Of a DNA stretch of 64,000 nt, positions 46,229 through 55,186 are shown piece after piece. The notes beneath the pieces are model-generated. The model was not told the origin of the DNA. It saw only the letters and a list, made by a program, of their open reading frames with translations, and ran no database searches. Position 1 is the stretch's first letter; each line of letters starts with the position of its first letter. Source of the DNA: Mesorhizobium sp. M1B.F.Ca.ET.045.04.1.1. Its GTDB lineage: Bacteria; Pseudomonadota; Alphaproteobacteria; Rhizobiales; Rhizobiaceae. A program made the position numbers and the translations under genes. The stretch is taken from positions 1,426,001-1,490,000 of the forward strand of contig NZ_CP034448.1 in NCBI RefSeq assembly GCF_003952465.1, read 5' to 3'.

Positions 46229-48391
46229 CTATTTCGTCTCCTGCTCGAATGAATTGTTGATGGACCTCAAATGCCCCACTTGCGTTGCAACGCGTTCCGC
46301 CGTCTCCGGAAGGTGATCGTTGAAGCCGATTGCGCTGCGGAGAAAATTGGTGCCTAGACTGATGAATGCGGCTTGCTCCCGATTGTCCTCGCCGCAGCCG
46401 TGCCCGCCTGCGCTGGCCTCGTAGAAGTAAGCGGGATAGCCAAGAGCCTGCAGTTTTGCGGCCATCTTGCGCGCATGGCCCGGATGGACGCGGTCGTCGC
46501 GTTTCGTGGTGGCGATCAGGATAGGCGGATAGGGCTGTCCCGGCGCTGCGGCGTGATAGGCGGAGATTTCCTTCAGGAAAGCCCAATCGTGAACCTTGTC
46601 CGGATCGCCATATTCGTCGATCCAGCTCGCGCCCGCCAAGAGCTTGGTGTAGCGACGCATGTCGATAAGCGGTGCTGTGCAGAACAGAGCCCCGAAATGC
46701 TCAGGATAGCGGGTCAGCATGTTTGCGATCAGCAGGCCGCCATTTGAGCCACCCTCGGCGGCAATCCGCCTCGGCAGGGTGATGCCCCTTCGCACGAGGT
46801 CGGCGGCAACGGCGGCGAAATCGTCATGGGCGAGACGCTTGCCCTCCCTGCGCCCGGCTTCGTGCCAGCGGGTGCCGAACTCGCCGCCGCCGCGGATGTT
46901 CGCCTCGACACACGTGCCGCCGCGCTCGAGCCACAGCTTGCCCAGCGGGGAGTTGTAGTAGGGCAGGAGTGATACGCCGAACCCGCCATAAGCGGAAAGG
47001 TGAATCGGAGCATCTCCGTTCCCGTTCGCCGGACCAACCTGCGTATAGGGGATCAGCTCATGATCGATAGAGACTGCCTCGTGGCGCGTGACCACCAGTC
47101 CGGATGCATCGAAATTCTCCGGGCTGCGCTTCAGGATTGCTGAAGCGCTGAGAGACGGCGCGGCATTGAGATCGAATAGCAAGAGCTGCGGCGGCGTGAT
47201 CGGATCCTGAGCACAGACCAGGACCTCTCCATTGGCCTCGTGAACTGCCGCATCGAATGACCAGACGTGGACAGTCCCTTCGGCGGGCAGAGTGTCCAGG
47301 ACTCGGCGCGTCCATTCCTGGTGGCCGGGAGTGAACATCTCGAAACGCGGTACGAGATTGATGAGGTAAGAGATAATGAGCTTCCCGTCATTCCAGAAGA
47401 ATGACTGCAGGGAGCGCCTTTCCCCTGGTTGAAACAGGGTCTCAAATCGGCGTCCGCCGGCGAGGAAAGAGCAAAGCGAGATGACGATCAGCGCGTCGGC
47501 GGGATGGGTGGTGCCTCCCACCGTCCACGGCTTGCGCGGCCTTACCGCCAGCCAGTCGCCGAAGACCCGCCACGACGCGTCACGAGGAAGATCGATCTGC
47601 CTCCTCGGCCCGCTCCTGTCGCCGATCCAGCTGATTTCCTCGAAGAAGGCCGGCTTCTCGATGAACCAAAGGCGCTCGCTGCGGCCGGTGCGGTCCGAAT
47701 GACCAGACACCTTGAGGCTCTCGAACCCGGCCTCGAAGATTACCGGTGTGGTGAGGGGATCCGCGTCACGCTTCCACAGTCGCACGGTGCGCGCATAGCC
47801 GGAGCGGGTGGCCATGCCATTACCAAGCGCACTGGAAAGCAGAAGCGTGTCAGGGTCCAGCCAACTAACGTAGCCTTTGGCCTCGGGGAGATTGAAACCG
47901 TCGGCGACAAAGCTCAGAGAGATCAGGTCGAATTCGCGATGCACGACCGCGTCGCTGCCGCCGCGCGACAGGCGCAGAACGGCTCTTTCCCGTCTCTCCG
48001 GCTCGATGGACGCGCCGTCCCAGATCCAATCCTCTCCGTCGCTAGCCGCGAGAGCATCCAGATCGAGCAGTAGCTCCCATTGGGGATCCGCCTTCATGTA
48101 GGCGGCAAGGGTGGTCCGGCGCCACAGTCCGCGTGGATTTCCGGCATCTCGCCAGTAATTGTGGAGGTACTGACCATGGCGCGCGATCAGGGGAAGGTTG
48201 TCGCGATTGTCGAAAATGGCTGTCAGAGCCGCGCGGTCGCGCTCGAACTGCGTTCCACCGAAGTGCTTTAGGGTCTTTGCCGACTGGCCGGCGGCCCAGG
48301 CAAGTGCCCGCTCGCCCTCTACATTTTCAAGCCAGAGATAGGGATCGTCGTCGGGAGCATCCAGCGTTGGACGGACATCAAATGCGTTCAT
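46229..48391 (-). CDS. Prolyl oligopeptidase family serine peptidase (S9)
   Basis: The 720-residue protein has the usual S9A length and layout. It has an N-terminal DDPYLWLENVEGERALAWA segment, a beta-propeller, and a C-terminal alpha/beta-hydrolase domain with YGGFGVSLLPYYN, IRGGGEFGTRWHEAGRR, AAEGGSNGGLLIANMLTRYP (nucleophilic Ser), IATTKRDDRVHPGHARK (catalytic Asp) and EASAGGHGCGED (catalytic His). It cleaves short peptides after proline or a related residue. No signal peptide is seen, so it is cytosolic. All catalytic residues are present. OmpW follows on the same strand but has its own start region. Confidence 0.93.
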   Translation of the reverse strand: MNAFDVRPTLDAPDDDPYLWLENVEGERALAWAAGQSAKTLKHFGGTQFERDRAALTAIFDNRDNLPLIARHGQYLHNYWRDAGNPRGLWRRTTLAAYMKADPQWELLLDLDALAASDGEDWIWDGASIEPERRERAVLRLSRGGSDAVVHREFDLISLSFVADGFNLPEAKGYVSWLDPDTLLLSSALGNGMATRSGYARTVRLWKRDADPLTTPVIFEAGFESLKVSGHSDRTGRSERLWFIEKPAFFEEISWIGDRSGPRRQIDLPRDASWRVFGDWLAVRPRKPWTVGGTTHPADALIVISLCSFLAGGRRFETLFQPGERRSLQSFFWNDGKLIISYLINLVPRFEMFTPGHQEWTRRVLDTLPAEGTVHVWSFDAAVHEANGEVLVCAQDPITPPQLLLFDLNAAPSLSASAILKRSPENFDASGLVVTRHEAVSIDHELIPYTQVGPANGNGDAPIHLSAYGGFGVSLLPYYNSPLGKLWLERGGTCVEANIRGGGEFGTRWHEAGRREGKRLAHDDFAAVAADLVRRGITLPRRIAAEGGSNGGLLIANMLTRYPEHFGALFCTAPLIDMRRYTKLLAGASWIDEYGDPDKVHDWAFLKEISAYHAAAPGQPYPPILIATTKRDDRVHPGHARKMAAKLQALGYPAYFYEASAGGHGCGEDNREQAAFISLGTNFLRSAIGFNDHLPETAERVATQVGHLRSINNSFEQETK

Positions 48392-48604
48392 GTCCGAACG
48401 ACCTGAGGAATGAAAGTGGAATGGCTTCCGTTTGATCGGGAACGCTCAGTGTTGGTAGCGGCGCCCACATGTTCGAAAAGCGTGATCATTGATGAGTTCT
48501 TCCAGTCGGTGCGGCATCGCAGTGCTTTTGCGCATAGGACCGCAACCGACGTGCCAACTGGGAAAATCGTTTCGGAACAATGCGATCGCTCTGGAAGCGT
48601 TGTG

Positions 48605-51258
48605 TCACATGTCCGACATCGTCGAGAATCCGACAACGAGTGCTCCTCCTAATCCCGGGTCAACTCCGGCGCCAGTCGGTGACACCGTGCAGAATTCGAG
48701 CAGACGAGCGCCCCCAAGCTCGCGAAGCGCATTGAAATACGTGAGCACTGTCAGATACGGATCGGCGGCATCTTCCCCTTCTTGCGTCGGGCTGGAAGTC
48801 AATGCCTGCGCGCCTGCCAGCAGGGTCTGCATGCTCCGAAGAAAGAGGAGTTTAAGCCCGCGACCCTGACTCGCCACACCGACGTAGAGGCGGGCTGGCT
48901 CTCGTGCCGATGGCACAGTGCTGGCGAAGAAGCTGTCGGTACGGTGGATGCCGGGTGGCGGAAATACGGCCGTCTCCGAACGATCGAACAAGGCTGCGAT
49001 CTGTTTCTCCGCCCTTCGGACGGTCGCGGTCGAGGCGACGATTTTTGGACGAATGAGTCCATGAAGACCCGGCCGCGACGACAGCAGGTCGATCGCTGTT
49101 TCGTAGAGTGCGGCCGCCGTTCCAAGCGGGCCAGAGATCAGGTGCAGTTCGTCCTGGATGACAAGATCCGGCGGATCGAGCCGATGCCCGTTTCCGAAGG
49201 GGCGACCTTCGCCTGGCTCAGACGCGCCGAAGAACCCCTTGTCCGGATCATGCCGATCTACGTGTCCAAAGAATGCGCCGCTCTTGCCAATCCATGGAAG
49301 GGAGGCAAATTTGTCCACCGTGGCGATGAGAAATGCGGGAAGACGGCGGTAAATTGGCTCGTCCACCACGAGCACCGGCAGGTGTCGATCCCGCGTGAAG
49401 TCGCATTCGGCGTTCTCGCATTTGAGCACTAGATTCTGCGGAGCTGTCCTGTTGGGCGTGAAGTGGAAGCTCTCTGGCTTGAAGGGCTCACCACACCAGG
49501 GACATGCCTTCAGTGGCACCGGGGTTTCGTCTTAGGTCTGCTCTGGTACCGCTTCAGCCAGGTCGTCGCGGCGTCCTTGCCGGAAGAATTTCGCGGCTGG
49601 ATTGTTCGGTGAGGCTGCGCCGCCCACCCAGAGTCCAATCTCGATCGGCCATTCGCCAAGCGTCTTCCGGCCATTGTCATCATGGGTCCGCAGGAGTTCG
49701 AGCGCGCAGACGAGACCAGCGGCGTGAGCAGGCGTAACGTGTAGCGCATGATGACGCTGATGCCCGCACCCAGCACGCCAGATCCGCGGAGCCGCCTCGG
49801 CACAATCGCATAGGCGGCAAGTCCAAGATATGCTTCCGTCTTGCCGCCGCCGGTCGGAAAAAAAGCAGGTCGACGATCTCGCGCTCACCACTGTTTCGGT
49901 CGGTCACGCCAACGAGATTGAGGAGGACGAAGGCTAGCTGGAACGGCCGCCATGTTGGCGGGTCTACATCGCCCGGCAGCTTCTTCTGCCTCGCGCCGGC
50001 GGTTGGCCATCGCCATCGCCGTATTCATCAGGCCGAATGCTTCACGCGCCATCGTATCACGCTTAAGGAGATCTATCCCATCGCGAATCCTGCTGCCGGC
50101 GGTGTCAACATTTTCCAGAAGCGCCTGGCCCGTCTTTAGCCGTCTCGGCGCAAGCCCTGTCATCAGTCCTTCCTGACTCCGCCGCCACTCGGCGTAAAGT
50201 TCAGGCAGTGAATCCAAGGCTGCACTGACCGCTTCGGCTCCGGAAACGGCAGCCCGAGCGAGAGCCTCCATGCCGAACTCGACGCCATCGCTCCTTGCCG
50301 GGACGACACGTTCCACCTCCTGCTGCGGAAGGAAATCGGTCCAAACACGCGTCACGGGGAGCGGATCGTTCGTCGCGTCAAGCCGTTCTTGCCAGCCTGC
50401 AGATGTGTTGCGACCAACGGCATATTCGCGGACATCGCGATAATGGAGATCGCCCAGCCTAAGGTCGAAATCATCGGACTGGTAGGTGGACAGGTCGCTG
50501 CGCGGATAAAATCCATCCGCACATTCGAGCTCGATCCGGGTCTGGAACGCGTAGGCCACGTCCTTGTACGGAGCCTTTGTGCTCCGTCGACGGTTTACCA
50601 AGAAGACGGTGATGACGCGCAGACGCTCTTCAGCCCCCTCCGGAGTCTTTTGACGGAGCACACGGTGTCAACGGCGACTTCGATGCCGCCGCCCGGCCTC
50701 TGAGTCAGCGCTTTCCGGCAGCAGGATTCCGGACTGGTTCCGAGTGACGTCGAGGACGATCGCGGCTTCGCCGGGAACCCGAACCCAACGGAGGTTCTCG
50801 GGCTTTTCTGGCTTTGGCTTGCCCTTTCCCGACAGTTCGGGAATGAGGAGCGCATCGGGCAATGGGGGCTCCGTCTTATAGTTCCCCCATGTTGCGCGCA
50901 GCGTGACTTGACTCACCGTTTGCGGAAGAACCACCGTCAACCCTATCGACGACGGAAGAAACCTGTCCCGCGGTGGTTGGTCAGTCGAATCCTTCTCCTC
51001 GACCTCCCCCTCGACAGCGGAGTCCAGCATCTCACTGGCGAGAAGGTCGTCGGCGGTTTCTTCGATGGTTTCCTCGCCGTCAGGTATCACAGGCGCAACA
51101 CCGTCGTAGGCGGGAACGATAAAGCCCCCGGCGTCCCAGCGATTGCTTCTCGGTCAAACTTCGCGTGCGAGATTCTGATCAAGGTCAGGATTCGGGCCGA
51201 CTAGGTCGCGGCGGAGGATGTCGATCAGCTTGTTTCGTACCTCGAGCGAATTCGTCAT
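48605..51258 (-). pseudogene. DISARM-type helicase DrmA, truncated and frameshifted
   Basis: Starting at ATG 51258, the N terminus reads VRNKLIDILRRDLVGPNPD; a TGA codon interrupts it near 51160, before RSNRWDAGGFIVPAYDG. Further frames hold SIGLTVVLPQTVSQVTLRATWG and, around 49850, [20 protein letters not shown] (helicase motif I), where a T run is one base short. The last frame (49519-48605) contains LIATVDKFASLPW, LDPPDLVIQDELHLISGPLGT (motif II region) and PKIVASTATVRRAEKQ (motif III). These blocks match DrmA, the large helicase of DISARM phage-defence systems. The gene ends early: the C-terminal helicase half and all other drm genes are missing. Frames also change near 50670 and 49520. 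Confidence 0.7.
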
Positions 51259-51270
51259 GGTGTCGGTCTC

Positions 51271-51763
51271 TCAAGGTAAAGCTGCGCAGCGTCTGGTCGA
51301 GCCATTTTTGGGTATAGGCATCTTTAACAGGACCTTCGGACGATGGCCGATATCGGCGAGGAGCCGCTCCAACGAGACCAGTCTGTCGCGCAAGCCGAGG
51401 CGCAGCCCAACGCGAAGACTCGCCTTATCCGGACCGCAAAGGAGCCAAGCGTCGCTGCGCGTGATGGTGTGTCCAGAGCATCTGCTCTCCGGCGTCCAGA
51501 AAGCGCATATGGTCGTCACGCAATAGCGCGCTCGCGCGTTCAATGTCGCTGACCGGATGTACGGCTTTAAGTGTCTCTCTCAGAACATTAGCTTCGATCT
51601 GCTGTTCGGGCCGCCGCCTCTGGAGCCCTGTCTGGGTTTCGATCTCACACATCTCGACCGTCTCCACCGGGTACCCGCTCGTCAGCGCCTTCCATGCCGA
51701 CACACGCCAGCACTCGATGATGACGTTGGTATCGACCAGCAACGAACTTCGGTGCCGCGGCAT
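51271..51763 (-). pseudogene. PIN-domain nuclease with a frameshift
   Basis: The N-terminal part, SLLVDTNVIIECWRVSAWKALT, has the first PIN Asp. HPVSDIERASALLRDDHMRFLDAGEQMLWTH leads to the acidic centre, and SDAWLLCGPDKASLRVG (third acidic residue) follows in another frame after one extra base near 51470. Corrected, the protein would be about 163 residues. PIN proteins are RNases, often toxins. It begins 8 bases after the XRE-ImmA gene and ends 12 bases before drmA, so the three formed one transcript. Confidence 0.7.
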
Positions 51764-51771
51764 TCACCCGC

Positions 51772-52881
51772 CTACAACTCGTATGGCGCTTCCACGCTGT
51801 GAACTGCAAAGAGGTCCGCAAGATCGTCGATCGAGATGCCGAGCAGGTGCAATACGCGCCTCATCGCCACACGACCCTCATTGACAGCCTTGCCGATCAC
51901 CTCGACGAACGTCGGGGAGAACAGCGGAAGCAGCGGCTCTTCGGCGGGCTTGCTACGGCCGTTGTTGCGAAGGCGATCTTCGGCGATACCCCTGCCAATA
52001 TCCTTGTCGATCCAGTCAAGGCCGACCAGCCGCCAGCGCAATGCGGAAGCCGTGACCCTCAATTCATCTGCGACCGCGTTCAGCCGTACGATGAGTTCGT
52101 CGCCTGCCAATTCGGACCAATCGCCAACCTTGCCAAGCACAGTTGAAGGCATGAGGAGAGCCGAGGCGAAATTGTCGGCGAGTTGCTCGACCCGGCTACG
52201 TTTCTTGGGCACGACATCTTCGACATGATCCGGCGGCATCGCGTCCCAGGTGAGGATGTGGAAAAGCTCGTGAGCGAGGTCGAAATGGCGGCGACCCGCA
52301 ACCTCGCGGCGATTGATCAACACGACATCCAGTTCCGGCAGGCGGCAGGCGGCGCCCGACACGCCTTCGATCGGATCAACCATCAGGACCAGCATTCCGA
52401 GATCCCGCTCCATGACCTCGGCGAGGCGAGCGGCAGGCACGTTTCCTAGCTTATATTCGCCGGCGAACCGGTCGCCCGCAGCCGATGCATCCTCGTAGCT
52501 GGATTCTTTTGAAAGACCGAGCGAGCACCTCAGCAGCGGAGCTTCCCTGCCCACTTGTGGCGCGAGCGTACGGAATGCCGCGATCACGCGGCCCGCGTCT
52601 TCTTCGTAACCCAGTAGGGCACGACCGATGACGCCGTTCTGACGCCAGGAGAACTTACCTTCGCCGACGAGCAGAAACGGATCGGTGAAAAAGTCCAGCG
52701 GAACGCGAAAGATTTCGACGGCGCGAACGAGTTCCTCGGCCGAAAGTCGCCGCTCGCCCGTCTCGATGGCGGAAATGGTCTGGCGGTCCTTGAAGCCGAA
52801 CAGACGCGCGGCCTCCTCCTGCGAGAGGTTGCGCTGTCTGCGCAGCGCTTTCAAACGGATGCTGATGGTGGGAGTCGACAT
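51772..52881 (-). CDS. XRE-family regulator with ImmA/IrrE metallopeptidase domain
   Basis: From the ATG at 52881 (GGAGG at 6 bases) the protein has 369 residues. An XRE HTH comes first (ISIRLKALRRQRNLSQEEAARLFGFKDRQTISAIETGERRLSAEELV). Later an ImmA/IrrE domain carries the zinc motif H-E-x-x-H in HFDLAHELFHILTWD and QLADNFASALLMPSTVL. Such proteins repress genes and are relieved by proteolysis; many pair with a toxin or defence operon. Here a PIN gene and a drmA-like gene follow on the same strand, so it probably controlled both. CTTGC and GCAAG arms at 52907-52928 in the region upstream of the ATG may form its operator. It is intact although its two partners are broken. Confidence 0.88.
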   Translation of the reverse strand: MSTPTISIRLKALRRQRNLSQEEAARLFGFKDRQTISAIETGERRLSAEELVRAVEIFRVPLDFFTDPFLLVGEGKFSWRQNGVIGRALLGYEEDAGRVIAAFRTLAPQVGREAPLLRCSLGLSKESSYEDASAAGDRFAGEYKLGNVPAARLAEVMERDLGMLVLMVDPIEGVSGAACRLPELDVVLINRREVAGRRHFDLAHELFHILTWDAMPPDHVEDVVPKKRSRVEQLADNFASALLMPSTVLGKVGDWSELAGDELIVRLNAVADELRVTASALRWRLVGLDWIDKDIGRGIAEDRLRNNGRSKPAEEPLLPLFSPTFVEVIGKAVNEGRVAMRRVLHLLGISIDDLADLFAVHSVEAPYEL

Positions 52882-53021
52882 GTCGCACCTCCGCAATCGC
52901 TATAATCTTGCGAATTTTGAAATGCAAGGATATGTCGCGATTTGGACCAGCAAAGCCCCCGTGAGGATCGTGGCTGGCCGTTGATCGGAAACGAATCGGA
53001 GGCACCTTCAGGTAACGCACG

Positions 53022-53696
53022 ATGAATTTCACCATTTCCCTTTCTGATGCAGCTCGTCACACTATTACGCTTGCCACACTGGAAGCCTATGTTCTCGGAG
53101 ATGGTCGTCCGCGCCGAACAAAGCTGGAAACGCTGGGGTATCTTTGGGGCTTCAGTCGCGAGGACTCGAAAGGAACGACCCATTTCCATGTCGATCTTAT
53201 GAGTCTCAGCATTTCAGCCGAGCGATCACGGAACAGCGTGAAGCCCAACAATCAGGCTGTCCGCCTGAAGAGCGAACTGATGGATCGATGGGCACCACAC
53301 TTGACGCTCATCGGTGATTTCCACAGTCATCCCTATGAAAATCTTGCCGAGGTACGGGACAGTAGTGGATTCGAGTTTTCGGATGCTGACGAAGCAGCAT
53401 TTCTAGACGACGACTTCCTGTGGGAGCGGGCTAACAGCCAGCCAATCATGCTGGCAATGACAATCTGCAAGCTGGCGCGGGTCCATGAAAAGCATGCCGC
53501 TGAGACCATACGCTCGAACATTGCGCATTTCGACGTGGGTGAATTTCGGTTCTGGTTGAATGCCGCTGTTGGATTCCTAGACGCCTCCGGGTCCAGACGC
53601 TGCACTGGGAATCGGCCTTCAAACGTGGAACTCAGAATTGATTCTCGCTTCTACAATTTCTCGAGAGACAGGCTCGTCGTTGCTACCGTGCATTGA
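53022..53696 (+). CDS. JAMM/MPN-motif protein of unknown role
   Basis: The 224-residue protein contains LTLIGDFHSHPYENLAEVRDSSGFEFSDADEAAFL, where H-x-H-P followed by S-x-x-D matches the JAMM zinc-metalloprotease motif. The upstream Glu expected in this fold could be one of those in the first 50 residues. JAMM proteins cut isopeptide or peptide bonds next to ubiquitin-like proteins, and in bacteria occur in ubiquitin-like conjugation and defence loci. No E1, E2 or ubiquitin-like gene is nearby. It is divergent from the XRE-ImmA gene and followed by a broken CBS-domain gene. The biological role is unknown. Confidence 0.65.
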   Translation: MNFTISLSDAARHTITLATLEAYVLGDGRPRRTKLETLGYLWGFSREDSKGTTHFHVDLMSLSISAERSRNSVKPNNQAVRLKSELMDRWAPHLTLIGDFHSHPYENLAEVRDSSGFEFSDADEAAFLDDDFLWERANSQPIMLAMTICKLARVHEKHAAETIRSNIAHFDVGEFRFWLNAAVGFLDASGSRRCTGNRPSNVELRIDSRFYNFSRDRLVVATVH

Positions 53697-53839
53697 TTTC
53701 CTCGCCTTCTCCTATGGGACCTTAAGTTTCGTGCGGAAAAAACGATTATCAAGAACTCGCCGACGTAAGTCCGGAAATTGGCACGCTACAGGGAGGCCTT
53801 ACGGTTGGAATGATAATGACACTAGAGCTCATCTTATGA

Positions 53840-54480
53840 CTTGCGAGTCGGTTTCCGATGTAACTACGCGAAATATCAATTCGTCACAGCTATGTCCCTG
53901 TGGTTCATGACGGCGGTTTCGGGGGACTATTCTTTTGCAGAACGCTTCTTCGACGCGACACCGCCGAGTGGAAAAATCTCTGAGCGTGTTTCCGCTCCAG
54001 AAGAGACGTTGGTTGGAGCCGACGCAAGCATTCTAGACTTCATCCGAGACGCCGACCAAAGGCCGTGTCGGCTAGTTGTTTCCTGACGCCAGACCGAAGG
54101 TCTCGTCAGCATTTCAGACATGCAGAAATTGCCAGTGCGAGCAGCGTCCATGGCGGATGCGATAAGGAGACGCTTCGAAACGCCGGGCCGCTGGCTGGAG
54201 AAGCTTAGCGCCGAAAGAAGAAAGAAGATTTCTCAAGTGATCGCCGATGCGAAGAGTGATGATGGATTTGTGGACGAGATCCTATTCACTCAGTTCTGCG
54301 ACAAATCTGATGTTGTTCGAAAAGGAATAGAGCTCCCCCGGAGCGCGACATCGGCCGCCGACGTGTTCCGGCGAGCTGAGAAACTTAGAAATGCTGTTGC
54401 GCATGGAAATGACTGTGCCTGGCTCCTTCCGCCGCGAAAAATATCGCAGTGTTGGTCACAGATATGATGATTTTCAAAAG
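53840..54480 (+). pseudogene. CBS-domain protein with in-frame stop and frameshift
   Basis: The frame from about 53841 reads VSAPEETLVGADASILDFIRDADQRPCRLVV, then a TGA at about 54084, and continues in the same frame RQTEGLVSISDMQKLPVRAASMADAIRRRF. This is the join between two halves of a CBS domain and a following helical domain (FVDEILFTQFCDKSDVVRK, then AEKLRNAVAHGNDCA). The natural end (KNIAVLVTDMMIFKREIDG) lies in another frame after about 54415. CBS domains bind adenine nucleotides. The function of this family is not known to me. Confidence 0.6.
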
Positions 54481-54489
54481 GGAGATTGA

Positions 54490-54790
54490 TGGATAGAAGG
54501 CTTGCTCTGCACAGTTGCCTTTTTGGTGCGTTGGGAGACTGTCGACAGCGCGGCCCTTGCGTGTTGGATAAAGCCGCAAACCGGTTGCAAGAAATTCCGT
54601 TCGGATCGACGAAAATGACGGTGGCCGCCATCCCATGCACCTGCATCATGCCATTCAAGGCCGAGGCTCTGGTCGAGGTCACCTCATTGAGGATGACGGC
54701 GGCCTGAATTGCCTGGATCAAGCAGCCAACCGTGGTACGCGACACCTCATTTATTGAATTGAGGGTGGGTCCGGTGTTCCGGCATTGAAG
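54490..54790 (-). pseudogene. Fragment of a filamentous-haemagglutinin-type TPS domain
   Basis: On the minus strand, AAVILNEVTSTRASALNGMMQVHGMAATVIFVDPNGISCN resembles the N-terminal secretion domain of two-partner-secreted haemagglutinins and CdiA proteins. Their hallmark is VILNEVT followed after some 25 residues by NPNGI-C-GC. Only about 100 codons of a protein that is normally thousands of residues long remain. The first Asn of NPNG is Asp here. The longer open frame to 54973 has no further family features. No partner transporter gene is seen. Confidence 0.5.
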
Positions 54791-55186
54791 TCCTGATATC
54801 AATTGTGCGACAGGCTGCCTCATCGAACCGCTGGCGGAGGCAAGCGTGGGCTGCAGTACCAGATCACAGGCATGCCGCCAGCGAGGCCCTCCCATGTGCT
54901 TAATGGCCATGCCGCCAAGATCGAATTCGCTACCGGCATGAAACCTTGGTGTGGTGGAGGTGTTGAGAGGCACCTGCGCCAGGCTGGCGAACGGTTAGTA
55001 GCGGGCAAAACCCGTAGCTCAGCTCATAGCCCGCCTAAACAAAGGCGGGCATCGTACAAGGCCGCAGTCCTTCGGACTTAGGTCCAAAAGAGCGGCCCAG
55101 GTGATTTCGCAAGCCGGGCGGGGTTTGCGCCGTTCGCATCAAGAGCTGTCCGCCCGGCCAGTTCTGTCCCTCACATAAGCTGGCGG

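Noticed and set aside
46191..46586. N-terminal extension of the OmpW gene to 46586
   Set aside because: The AAGGAG site and signal peptide place the start at 46190; the extension overlaps the prolyl oligopeptidase gene in another frame.
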